Shown here in pieces: positions 57,067 to 64,000 of a stretch of DNA of 64,000 nucleotides. Numbering within the stretch: position 1 is the stretch's first letter; each line of letters starts with the position of its first letter. The DNA comes from Clostridium lacusfryxellense. GTDB lineage: Bacteria; Bacillota; Clostridia; Clostridiales; Clostridiaceae. The translations under genes and the position numbers were made by a program. The notes below the pieces were generated by a model, which worked only from the letters and a program-made list of their open reading frames with translations, did no database searches and was not told where the DNA came from. Location: the NCBI RefSeq assembly GCF_018861735.1, contig NZ_JAHLEB010000011.1, positions 1-64,000 of the forward strand. The letters are read 5' to 3'.

Positions 57067-57963
57067 CTATAAGTTCTTTTCTTTACAATTAAAGTACAAA
57101 TAAAAGTTCTCACCTAAAATACCCTTTACTTTAGTATATCTAAGTCCCATTTTTCTATCGGTACGTATTGTCGGATACAACAACAAAATCCCAATAAATG
57201 TTACTGATGATTCAAGCATACCTATTCCAAAAAATCCAAATGCAGACACAAAAACTATTGTATATCCAAGAGATGCATATAAAGCATCTCTAACAAAAAT
57301 TCTCTTTGCTAAAGTTTTATCTAAATAAAATAAATAACACTTTCTATAATTAGCGATTAAGAACCATATAAAAGCATAAATAGAGACAAACATAACAAGC
57401 ATCATGAATAGGTCTGGTGATTTATAATTGATATCAGTCTTCATTGAGCCCATTCCCAACCCAGCAAATACAAAAAACGAAATCATCCCAAGTGTTGTTG
57501 CCTTTCCCATTTCCCTGATATTATGTTTTTCTTCCTCAGATATTTTTTCTATTTCAATATTTACTTTTTTATTAGGTATATGTTCTTTTGCTTTTTTATA
57601 CATTTTGAATTCCAAATATATATTAATAATTAATAATGAAGCTACTATGACTTGTTGAATAATAAACCCTGATGATAAAAATTTGAAATTAAATTCTTGA
57701 AAAACAACGCAACATGAAGCAACTCTTATAAACCAATCGATTATTGCTTCTGTTTTAAATGCTTTATATTCTTCTTTATAATCAGTGGCTAATATAAATG
57801 ATGTAGCTATTAAAAATACAAATGGTGACAATACCCAACCTACTTCTAGTATTACATTCCTTTGCACTCCAACCTTGTTGTATGAGTATATAAATGCAAA
57901 TGCAAAATTACTTATATAACTCATTAAATTTAATAACATTAATAACCTAACAGCCTTTTTCAC
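57067..57963 (-). CDS. Membrane protein of unknown function
   Basis: A protein of about 298 residues with about seven membrane helices and one soluble loop (about 125-155, KKAKEHIPNKKVNIEIEKISEEEKHN). No recognised family. The start is uncertain: GTG at 57963 lies nine bases after GAGGGG, while the ATG at 57972 touches that site. It shares size, topology and orientation with the following gene, so the two may act together. The 57964-58180 gap upstream is AT-rich with nothing else visible. Confidence 0.65.
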   Translation of the reverse strand: MKKAVRLLMLLNLMSYISNFAFAFIYSYNKVGVQRNVILEVGWVLSPFVFLIATSFILATDYKEEYKAFKTEAIIDWFIRVASCCVVFQEFNFKFLSSGFIIQQVIVASLLIINIYLEFKMYKKAKEHIPNKKVNIEIEKISEEEKHNIREMGKATTLGMISFFVFAGLGMGSMKTDINYKSPDLFMMLVMFVSIYAFIWFLIANYRKCYLFYLDKTLAKRIFVRDALYASLGYTIVFVSAFGFFGIGMLESSVTFIGILLLYPTIRTDRKMGLRYTKVKGILGENFYLYFNCKEKNL

Positions 57964-58180
57964 TAATAACATCCCCTCTCTTTATACTGTCTATTATTTT
58001 TATTGTTTTCACTAAAGGCTTAATTTTTATATTAAAATATATTTCATGTGATTCATAAGCTAATGATAACAATTTAAAATTATAAAACAATATAAAATAC
58101 ATGAACCGTATATTTCCTTGCATAAACGGAATAATTCTGCATTTTATTTATGTTAATAACTTGCACACTAAAATAATAAA

Positions 58181-58224
58181 GAGCCATCTCAAAATAGAAA
58201 CTACTTTCTATTTTAAGACAGCCC
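58181..58224 (-). terminator. Terminator downstream of larB
   Basis: A long imperfect stem (GGGCTGTCTTAAAATAGAAA with TTTCTATTTTGAGATGGCTC) followed by TTTATTATTTT on the minus strand. Confidence 0.7.
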
Positions 58225-58247
58225 TATATTTAAAATTTAACTCTATT

Positions 58248-58994
58248 TTATAATTTATTAATTATACTTGCCAAATATCCTGCTCCAAAGCCGTTGTCAA
58301 TGTTTACAACACTAACTCCACTAGAACAACTATTTAGCATGCTTAGAAGTGCGGCAAGTCCATTAAAACTAGCTCCGTAGCCTACACTAGTTGGTACAGC
58401 TATAACTGGTTTATCAACTAATCCTCCAACTACGCTAGTTAATGCACCTTCCATTCCTGCTACAGTAATAATTACTTTAGCGTGTCTTATAACATCTAAA
58501 TTTTCGAATAGTCTATGGATCCCTGCTACTCCTACATCATAAATCCTTTCAACCCTGTTTCCAAAAATCTCTGCTGTAATAGCTGCTTCCTCGGCAACTG
58601 GTATATCAGAAGTTCCTCCTGTTACTAATGCAATGTATGTATCTTGAATCTCAACTTCTTTTCTTTTAATTACAATTGTTCTTGCAAGTTCGTTGTACTG
58701 TGCATCCCCGCATACCTCTTTAACCCCTTCATACATTGATTTAGAGGCTCTTGTACCAAGAATATTAACATCTTTTGTAAGCATTAAACTAACAATGTCC
58801 TTTATCTGCTGAACAGTTTTACCTTCACAATATATAACCTCTGGGTATCCGACTCTAAGTTCTCTATGATTATCTATTTTCGCAAATCCTAAATCAGAAT
58901 ACGACAAATCTTTCAATTTATCAATTCCGTCATCTATAGATATATCACCATTTTTTATGTTTTTAAGAAATTTTTTCATTTCTTCTGAATTCAT
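58248..58994 (-). CDS. larB: Nickel pincer cofactor biosynthesis protein LarB
   Basis: LarB carboxylates nicotinic acid adenine dinucleotide and cleaves its phosphoanhydride, the first step of the nickel-pincer nucleotide cofactor used by lactate racemase and related enzymes. The 248 residues have an N-terminal helical part and a PurE-like domain with [22 protein letters not shown] (about 125-146), [30 protein letters not shown] and, near the end, [19 protein letters not shown], where Cys223 is in the place of the known substrate-attaching cysteine. GGTGGGT precedes the ATG. It is followed by a terminator and preceded by larC. Confidence 0.95.
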   Translation of the reverse strand: MNSEEMKKFLKNIKNGDISIDDGIDKLKDLSYSDLGFAKIDNHRELRVGYPEVIYCEGKTVQQIKDIVSLMLTKDVNILGTRASKSMYEGVKEVCGDAQYNELARTIVIKRKEVEIQDTYIALVTGGTSDIPVAEEAAITAEIFGNRVERIYDVGVAGIHRLFENLDVIRHAKVIITVAGMEGALTSVVGGLVDKPVIAVPTSVGYGASFNGLAALLSMLNSCSSGVSVVNIDNGFGAGYLASIINKL

Positions 58995-59053
58995 ATATTA
59001 CCCACCTTTTTAAAATAGAATTTAAATCTATCGGTCTAATCTTATAGATAACC

Positions 59054-60397
59054 TTATATTTCTTTTCTTAATTTTTCATATACTTTGTTTATAGACATTC
59101 CAGTGCTTAAAGCTATTTTTTTACACTCTTCATATTCTAATTTGCTTTTTATCTTTTCGCCCTTGTAGTACGCTTCTTTTACTGTAATTTCACCATAACT
59201 AGTGTTTGCCTTAACGAATTTCCTCTCAAGCATAGTTTTATGTACTTCAAATGAACGCGTTCCCAATGTAGTAGTTTCTGTAAAGAGTACCTCTTTCATC
59301 TTTTCCACTTTGTCTATTGTGCATAAAACACTTATTTTTACGCTTGGTCGTCCTTTTTTCATTATGATAGGTGTTAAATAAACATCCAAGGCACCCTCAT
59401 CAAAAAGCTTATCGATAATATACTCATATAGTTCTGAGTTCATATCATCAATATTACATTCGATAATTTCCTGAGCTATTTCATTATCATATTCTGTTTT
59501 ATGTCCCTCGCAAGATAACTTTTTATCAGCTGACTTATCTATTTCTTCTACTAACATAACTCTTAATACGTTAGGAATCTTTGTATCCCTATTCCCTATA
59601 CCATATCCGATCCTATTTATTATAAAATTATTATCATCTTTAAATTCACTAACATTAGCTGCGAGAATTGCTGCCCCTGTAGGTGTTGTAGTTTCAAATG
59701 GTACAGCTCCAAGCTTTACTGGAATTCCTCTTAGTATTTCAACTGTAGCAGGTGCAGGTACCGGTATAAGCCCATGTGCACACTTAACAAACCCACCACC
59801 AAGCTCTACAGAAGAACTCATTATCTTATCAACATTTAAATTATCAAGGCAAATAGCAGCCCCAACTATATCAACAATAGAATCTACTGCTCCTACCTCA
59901 TGGAAATGAACCTCATATAAAGTTTTTCCATGAACCTTTGCCTCAGCCTCTGCAACCTTCATAAACATTTTTTTACTTAATTCTTTTACTTTAGAGTTTA
60001 ACTCGCTAGAATCTATAATTCCATTTATATCTTTAAGGTTTCGATGAACATGAGTATCACTATTATCTTCAACATGAACATGAGAGTGTCCATCTTCTTT
60101 ATGAATATGTTCATGCTCATGAGCACCTTGCATGTCACTATGTAAATGTTCGTGATGATGTTCGCTATGGTCCTCGGTGTGTGCATGTTCATGATAATGT
60201 CCTTGTAAAACTACATCCACCTTAGTGCCTTCTATTCCTTTTCTGATATCTCTTGATACCTTTAGTTCATATCCGTCTAAATTAAGCTTACTTAATTCGT
60301 CTATTAAATATTTTTCATCTATACCCAAATCTAGTAATGCTCCTAAATTCATATCTCCACTAATACCTGAAAAACAATCATAATAAAGTATTTTCAT
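59054..60397 (-). CDS. larC: Nickel insertion protein LarC (nickel-pincer cofactor cyclometallase)
   Basis: LarC inserts nickel into the pincer cofactor, with CTP. In Lactiplantibacillus it is made from larC1 and larC2 by a programmed frameshift; here it is one unbroken frame of 447 residues. The start MKILYYDCFSGISGDM is characteristic. Residues 67-118 form a His-rich stretch with 19 His in 52 residues, typical of nickel handling. The central VHFHEVGAVDSIVDIVGAAICLD and PVPAPATVEIL blocks follow, then the C-terminal catalytic half with ECNIDDMNSELYEYI. It lies 59 bases before larB. No larA or larE is in the window. Confidence 0.95.
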   Translation of the reverse strand: MKILYYDCFSGISGDMNLGALLDLGIDEKYLIDELSKLNLDGYELKVSRDIRKGIEGTKVDVVLQGHYHEHAHTEDHSEHHHEHLHSDMQGAHEHEHIHKEDGHSHVHVEDNSDTHVHRNLKDINGIIDSSELNSKVKELSKKMFMKVAEAEAKVHGKTLYEVHFHEVGAVDSIVDIVGAAICLDNLNVDKIMSSSVELGGGFVKCAHGLIPVPAPATVEILRGIPVKLGAVPFETTTPTGAAILAANVSEFKDDNNFIINRIGYGIGNRDTKIPNVLRVMLVEEIDKSADKKLSCEGHKTEYDNEIAQEIIECNIDDMNSELYEYIIDKLFDEGALDVYLTPIIMKKGRPSVKISVLCTIDKVEKMKEVLFTETTTLGTRSFEVHKTMLERKFVKANTSYGEITVKEAYYKGEKIKSKLEYEECKKIALSTGMSINKVYEKLRKEI

Positions 60398-60461
60398 TTT
60401 TATCTACTCCAATCATTTGTATTTTTCTCATTTGTACTTTTCTTATTTCTATCTGCTTTTC

Positions 60462-61733
60462 TTATTTTACCATATATAATATTATTTTAAAAACAGTATA
60501 ATTTTCTTCAAAGAATAGCTTAATATCACTGCTTCTTTTTTGAGATATTTCTTTTACATTATAAAGTCCGTATCCTCTATTATCGCCTTCTTTAGTAGAG
60601 ATCCCTCTATCAAATATATTTTTTATATTATCTGGTTTTATTGTTATTCCACTATTTTTAACCTCTACGATATTAGCATTTCTATTTTTATAAATATTTA
60701 ATATAACAACCTTATCATCAGTACTATTTATAACTGCTTGAAAAGCATTATCCAATAGATTATTTAAAATATCTGAAATCTCATGATCATTTAAACTATT
60801 TTCCAATGAATTATTTACTACATTAAATAAGAATTTTATATTTAATCTACTTGCTTCACATATTTTATTATATATTATAGCTTTTATAATAATGTTTTCT
60901 ATATATATAATATCGTCTATAATATTATTCGCATAATTAATTGACATGATATACTTATTCAATTGGTTTTTAACTTCTTTTTCATCTGCTATTTCTACTA
61001 TTGCATTTATTGTGTTTAAATGATTTTTAAAATCATGTTGTTTCCGCCTTGTCTCCTCCACTATATCAAATAATATAGGCTTATACATATTTTGAACTTC
61101 TAAAACTTTTTTATCCTCGCTTATTTTAACTATATAATAATATAAAAATATATTTAATGCTAACATTGATAACATAATTAAAATGTATACTAGGAGATTA
61201 TTTAATATTATGCTTTTATTATATTCCCAAATAAATTTAGAAAACAAAATATATAACCCTAAATTAATAACAAAATAATATAATATCTTAGATTCTAACT
61301 TCAGACCTTCCTTTACTTTTCCACTAAAATTACATCTTACTATAATAAATATTAAAGTTAATTCAATTAGAAGAATATTAATATTCCATACGTAATTGTC
61401 TAAATATGAAAATCCAGCTAAACTTGCACAACCAATTAATAGCATTTCAATAATCATAATTACACAAGGATATATAACAAATTCGAAAATAGTCTTAATA
61501 AAAGATCTCTTATACATAAATTTCATTAGAGATATCATACTCATGTATCTAATAAACACACTCATGTAAATACTCATATTCCTTGTTATCATCACTAAAC
61601 ATGTTCCTATCGATATTATAAGTAAATTTTTAATCCAATTCTTTTCTTCTTTCAGAGAAAACTTTGACCATAATAGTATAAACATAGTTAATTCAATAAC
61701 ACTAATTAATGCAAATTGTAGTAACCTTATCAT
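60462..61733 (-). CDS. AgrC-like GHKL sensor histidine kinase
   Basis: The 423-residue protein has about six or seven N-terminal membrane helices (about 3-205), a dimerisation helix with the phospho-acceptor His233 in RRKQHDFKNHL and a GHKL ATPase domain (N box NNLLDNAFQAV, about 328-338; G box FDRGISTKEGDNRGYGLYNV). This is the layout of peptide-sensing AgrC/LytS-like kinases. There is no response regulator, AgrB or AgrD next to it, so it is an orphan here. AAGGTG precedes the ATG. It reads away from larC, from the same strand. Confidence 0.88.
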   Translation of the reverse strand: MIRLLQFALISVIELTMFILLWSKFSLKEEKNWIKNLLIISIGTCLVMITRNMSIYMSVFIRYMSMISLMKFMYKRSFIKTIFEFVIYPCVIMIIEMLLIGCASLAGFSYLDNYVWNINILLIELTLIFIIVRCNFSGKVKEGLKLESKILYYFVINLGLYILFSKFIWEYNKSIILNNLLVYILIMLSMLALNIFLYYYIVKISEDKKVLEVQNMYKPILFDIVEETRRKQHDFKNHLNTINAIVEIADEKEVKNQLNKYIMSINYANNIIDDIIYIENIIIKAIIYNKICEASRLNIKFLFNVVNNSLENSLNDHEISDILNNLLDNAFQAVINSTDDKVVILNIYKNRNANIVEVKNSGITIKPDNIKNIFDRGISTKEGDNRGYGLYNVKEISQKRSSDIKLFFEENYTVFKIILYMVK

Positions 61734-61884
61734 CCCACACCTTCTTTCAGACGATAGTATAATTTAATATATTTACTTGAATTATACTATCTTTACATTC
61801 CCACTTATTGTGTAATTATATCATGGACAATCTGCTGAATATGGTGCATCTTGTCACCTCTCAATTTAAATGGCTTCAAGCGAC

Positions 61885-61912
61885 TAAAAAAACTCGCTTT
61901 TCAGCGAGTTTC
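61885..61912 (-). terminator. Terminator downstream of the glycolipid-type glycosyltransferase
   Basis: AACTCGCT/AGCGAGTT hairpin followed by T7 on the minus strand. Confidence 0.85.
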
Positions 61913-61914
61913 TT

Positions 61915-63099
61915 CTATGTTACCTTTTGATTTGCTATCATGTAAGTTTGTTTTTCCACTTCCATATAAACCCTCTCAACATTTGCCCCAAAACACCTAG
62001 ATGACAATGAATCTATTCCATCATAAGCATTTTTAACCATTACGTCGCAATTACCTTTATCATTCAAGATATCAAATAATATCCCATCTAAATCTTCATC
62101 CTTATAAAAAATTCTACCATTAACCTTATCCGAAATTATACCATCTAAATTTTTATCATACTTAGCTACAACCAAAATCTGAGCAGCCATAGCTTCAGCA
62201 AAAGTTAATCCCTGTGTTTCCGTTAGTGAAGCACCTACAAACACATCTCCCATTTGATAATACTTACCAATTTCCGCCCAAGGTCTTTCTCCTGCGAATA
62301 TCACAGACTTTTCAATTCCTAACTCCTTAGCTAATAATTCTAGATTTTCACGTTCCGGACCATCACCTACAAGGAGCAATTTACAGTTAGGTAATCTCTT
62401 AATTAATTCCTTCATACTATTTACAATTACATCTATACTTTTTTCTTTTGCTATACGTCCAATAAATAACACAACTGGATCCGTTTCATTTATCCCAAAA
62501 GATTTCTTTTCATTTTTAATAACTTCCTCATTAAAGTTGCTTCTTTTAAATGGTTCTATATCAACGCCTGTAGGTATTACATCAATATGTCTTGTTAACC
62601 CATATTGCCGCAATGCATCTTTGACCTTAATTGTAGGTACTATTATAGCGCTGCAATCTCTACAATATAGTTTACTTACCTTCTTTGCAAATTGTGAAGC
62701 TGGCTTAAGCATTATGCCATGAGACACATAATGAATATAATCTTCATACATAGTATGGTAAGTGTGAACTACAGGTATATCTAACCTTTTAGCTACTATT
62801 CTTCCAAATATTCCTACACTGAATTCTGTTTGTGTGTGTATTAAATCCAAATCTAATTTTTTTATTTTACTCATAATTTTATGTGAATATATCATCCCAA
62901 CTCTTTGAGAAGGTAAAAGGAAAAATGGTATACTGGGTAACCTAATTATACCTTCCTGCTCCTCCACATCTGGGTACGTTACTGTTATAATAGTTACATT
63001 ATGCCCAAGTTTAATTAATTCATTTCTTAGTATCATAGTAGACGTAACTACCCCACTTACTTGCGGATAATAGGTATCAGTAAAAATTCCAATATTCAT
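61915..63099 (-). CDS. GT4 glycosyltransferase, diacylglycerol glucosyltransferase type
   Basis: A 394-residue GT-B enzyme. The start MNIGIFTDTYYPQVSGVVTS and the block HTQTEFSVGIFGRIVAKRLDIPVVHTYHTMYEDYIHYV are those of 1,2-diacylglycerol 3-glucosyltransferases, which make glycolipid anchors for lipoteichoic acid and stabilise membranes. The linker reads VVLFIGRIAKEKSIDV and the donor motif ASLTETQGLTFAEAMAAQI, with the usual Glu pair. It is probably membrane-associated, without membrane helices. GAAGGGGA precedes the ATG. A flippase-like membrane protein gene lies just upstream, which supports a glycolipid role. Confidence 0.88.
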   Translation of the reverse strand: MNIGIFTDTYYPQVSGVVTSTMILRNELIKLGHNVTIITVTYPDVEEQEGIIRLPSIPFFLLPSQRVGMIYSHKIMSKIKKLDLDLIHTQTEFSVGIFGRIVAKRLDIPVVHTYHTMYEDYIHYVSHGIMLKPASQFAKKVSKLYCRDCSAIIVPTIKVKDALRQYGLTRHIDVIPTGVDIEPFKRSNFNEEVIKNEKKSFGINETDPVVLFIGRIAKEKSIDVIVNSMKELIKRLPNCKLLLVGDGPERENLELLAKELGIEKSVIFAGERPWAEIGKYYQMGDVFVGASLTETQGLTFAEAMAAQILVVAKYDKNLDGIISDKVNGRIFYKDEDLDGILFDILNDKGNCDVMVKNAYDGIDSLSSRCFGANVERVYMEVEKQTYMIANQKVT

Positions 63100-63169
63100 A
63101 ATCAGTCCCCTTCAAATACTATAGTTTTCTTTAAAATCCTTTTAATTACTGTGCATCAACGGACCTATC

Positions 63170-64000
63170 TTAATCCTTCATAAATGCATAAAACCCAAAG
63201 ATTATACAAGAGTAAAATGTGATTACTCTCCATAACAATATAGCCGCCATTATATTATTAGAAGCAAAAAACAAACCAAAGAACATATAAAAAGCACCTT
63301 CTGCTCCACCTACGGCTCCAGGTAATGGTATAAATGCTGTAAGCATCATTACAAACGCAGTTCCAGCTATCATACTTCCTACGCTTGCATTTCTCATTCC
63401 AAAACTAAGGTAAATAAAATAAGGAATAACAAAAATTATTGTTAACTGAAATATTGTATAAATGACAGCTTTCAGCATTAATACTTTGCTTGTCTTTACT
63501 ATCTCCATATTATCATGAAATTGATTTAAATTGTCATTAATATGATCTTCTAGCTTTGACATGTTTTTTACTAATTTAATTTTCCCTAATATCTTAGATA
63601 AAAATAATATTAATTTATGTGTTAATTTTCTATATTTTGAAAATACAATTAAAAATATAATTACACTAGCATTGACTGTAAAACCTATTCCTATTAAATA
63701 AAACAAATTGCTCATTTTACCTCTAAAGAAACTTGCTTTCCAAAATATAAGAACTAAAGAATATATAGTTAATATTGATTGATAGATAATAAACTTAATC
63801 ATAAGCGCTGAGCCAGAATTACCTGCACCCAGTCCTTGTTTTATAAGTGAATATAGCTGCATTGGCTGACCACCGGATGCAAAAGGTGTAATTGAATTAA
63901 AATATTGACCAACCATAGTTACTTTAAATGCTTTTTTAAATTTATAATCTCTTTTTGTTAAAGATATAATAGTTTGCAATGTTTTAGCTTCAAAAGCCCA
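63170..64000 (-). CDS. Lysylphosphatidylglycerol synthase transmembrane/flippase-like protein, partial
   Basis: The 3' part (about 277 residues) of a UPF0104/LPG-synthase-TM family membrane protein; the frame continues past the window edge at 64000, so the start is not seen. At least five or six membrane helices. The family motif is seen in FNSITPFASGGQPMQLYSLIKQG and, nearer the end, TAFIPLPGAVGGAEGAFY. Members are multi-span flippase-like proteins found with glycosyltransferases and MprF. It ends 70 bases before the glycosyltransferase start, so they are likely co-transcribed. Confidence 0.88.
   Translation of the reverse strand, partial: WAFEAKTLQTIISLTKRDYKFKKAFKVTMVGQYFNSITPFASGGQPMQLYSLIKQGLGAGNSGSALMIKFIIYQSILTIYSLVLIFWKASFFRGKMSNLFYLIGIGFTVNASVIIFLIVFSKYRKLTHKLILFLSKILGKIKLVKNMSKLEDHINDNLNQFHDNMEIVKTSKVLMLKAVIYTIFQLTIIFVIPYFIYLSFGMRNASVGSMIAGTAFVMMLTAFIPLPGAVGGAEGAFYMFFGLFFASNNIMAAILLWRVITFYSCIIFGFYAFMKD

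Noticed and set aside
56107-57963. The two membrane proteins as AgrB-like partners of the sensor kinase at 60462
   Set aside because: They lack the His/Cys protease signature of AgrB, there is no peptide gene, and larB-larC lie in between.

Overview
The window looks like chromosomal DNA of a low-GC, Gram-positive, endospore-forming anaerobe, most probably Clostridium sensu stricto. The reasons are the strong AT bias, AGGAGG-type ribosome binding sites with frequent GTG and TTG starts, many sporulation and germination genes, a reverse rubrerythrin, and gene orders typical of clostridia. Nearly everything is on the minus strand. The species cannot be named from the sequence alone.

Layout. 1-2213: metK under a SAM-I riboswitch, then five tRNA genes in which a Tyr-Thr pair is duplicated around Val. 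2484-9200: yyaC on the plus strand, then the sporulation and envelope block ywmB-murA-spoIID-spoIIQ-spoIIID-mbl (transcription order). 9202-19366: comEB-tagO-wecB followed by a complete F-type ATP synthase operon, atpI-B-E-F-H-A-G-D-C. 19592-21896: a redox/nitrosative stress patch with a ferredoxin-like protein, a divergent HcpR-like Crp/Fnr regulator and a reverse rubrerythrin, each with a recognisable promoter and candidate operator. 21963-33918: housekeeping genes (upp, rpiB, sua5, a ZIP transporter, prfA, prmC, a DUF1385 protein, tdk, rpmE, rho, pyrG).

34050-35640 is an accessory patch. It holds an orphan consensus promoter, a small DnaA-tail-like protein, and two inverted copies of a 239-bp quasi-palindromic element that bracket degenerate sequence. 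35646-38109: a DUF1934 protein, a PP-loop sulfurtransferase-like protein and ddl. 38305-48885 is a second sporulation/germination block in the order gerA-gerB-gerC-spoIIR-ypeB, with ispE, sipL, veg and yabG upstream. 48993-55749 is a spore-coat glycan cluster: four CotS-family proteins, one of which has lost its kinase motifs, a small coiled-coil protein, and two CotSA-like glycosyltransferases on the opposite strand. A third, larger copy of the palindromic element (55759-56045) follows. The last part holds two unknown membrane proteins, larB-larC, an orphan AgrC-like sensor kinase, a glycolipid-type glycosyltransferase and the 3' part of a flippase-like membrane protein cut by the window edge.

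How the genes work together: SpoIIR, SpoIIQ, SpoIID and SpoIIID belong to engulfment and mother-cell/forespore signalling. SipL, YabG and the CotS/glycosyltransferase set build and mature the coat. GerA/B/C, YpeB and YyaC act in or are linked to germination. The least explained signal is the family of three long quasi-palindromes whose two arms co-vary between copies, so that pairing is preserved while the sequence changes.
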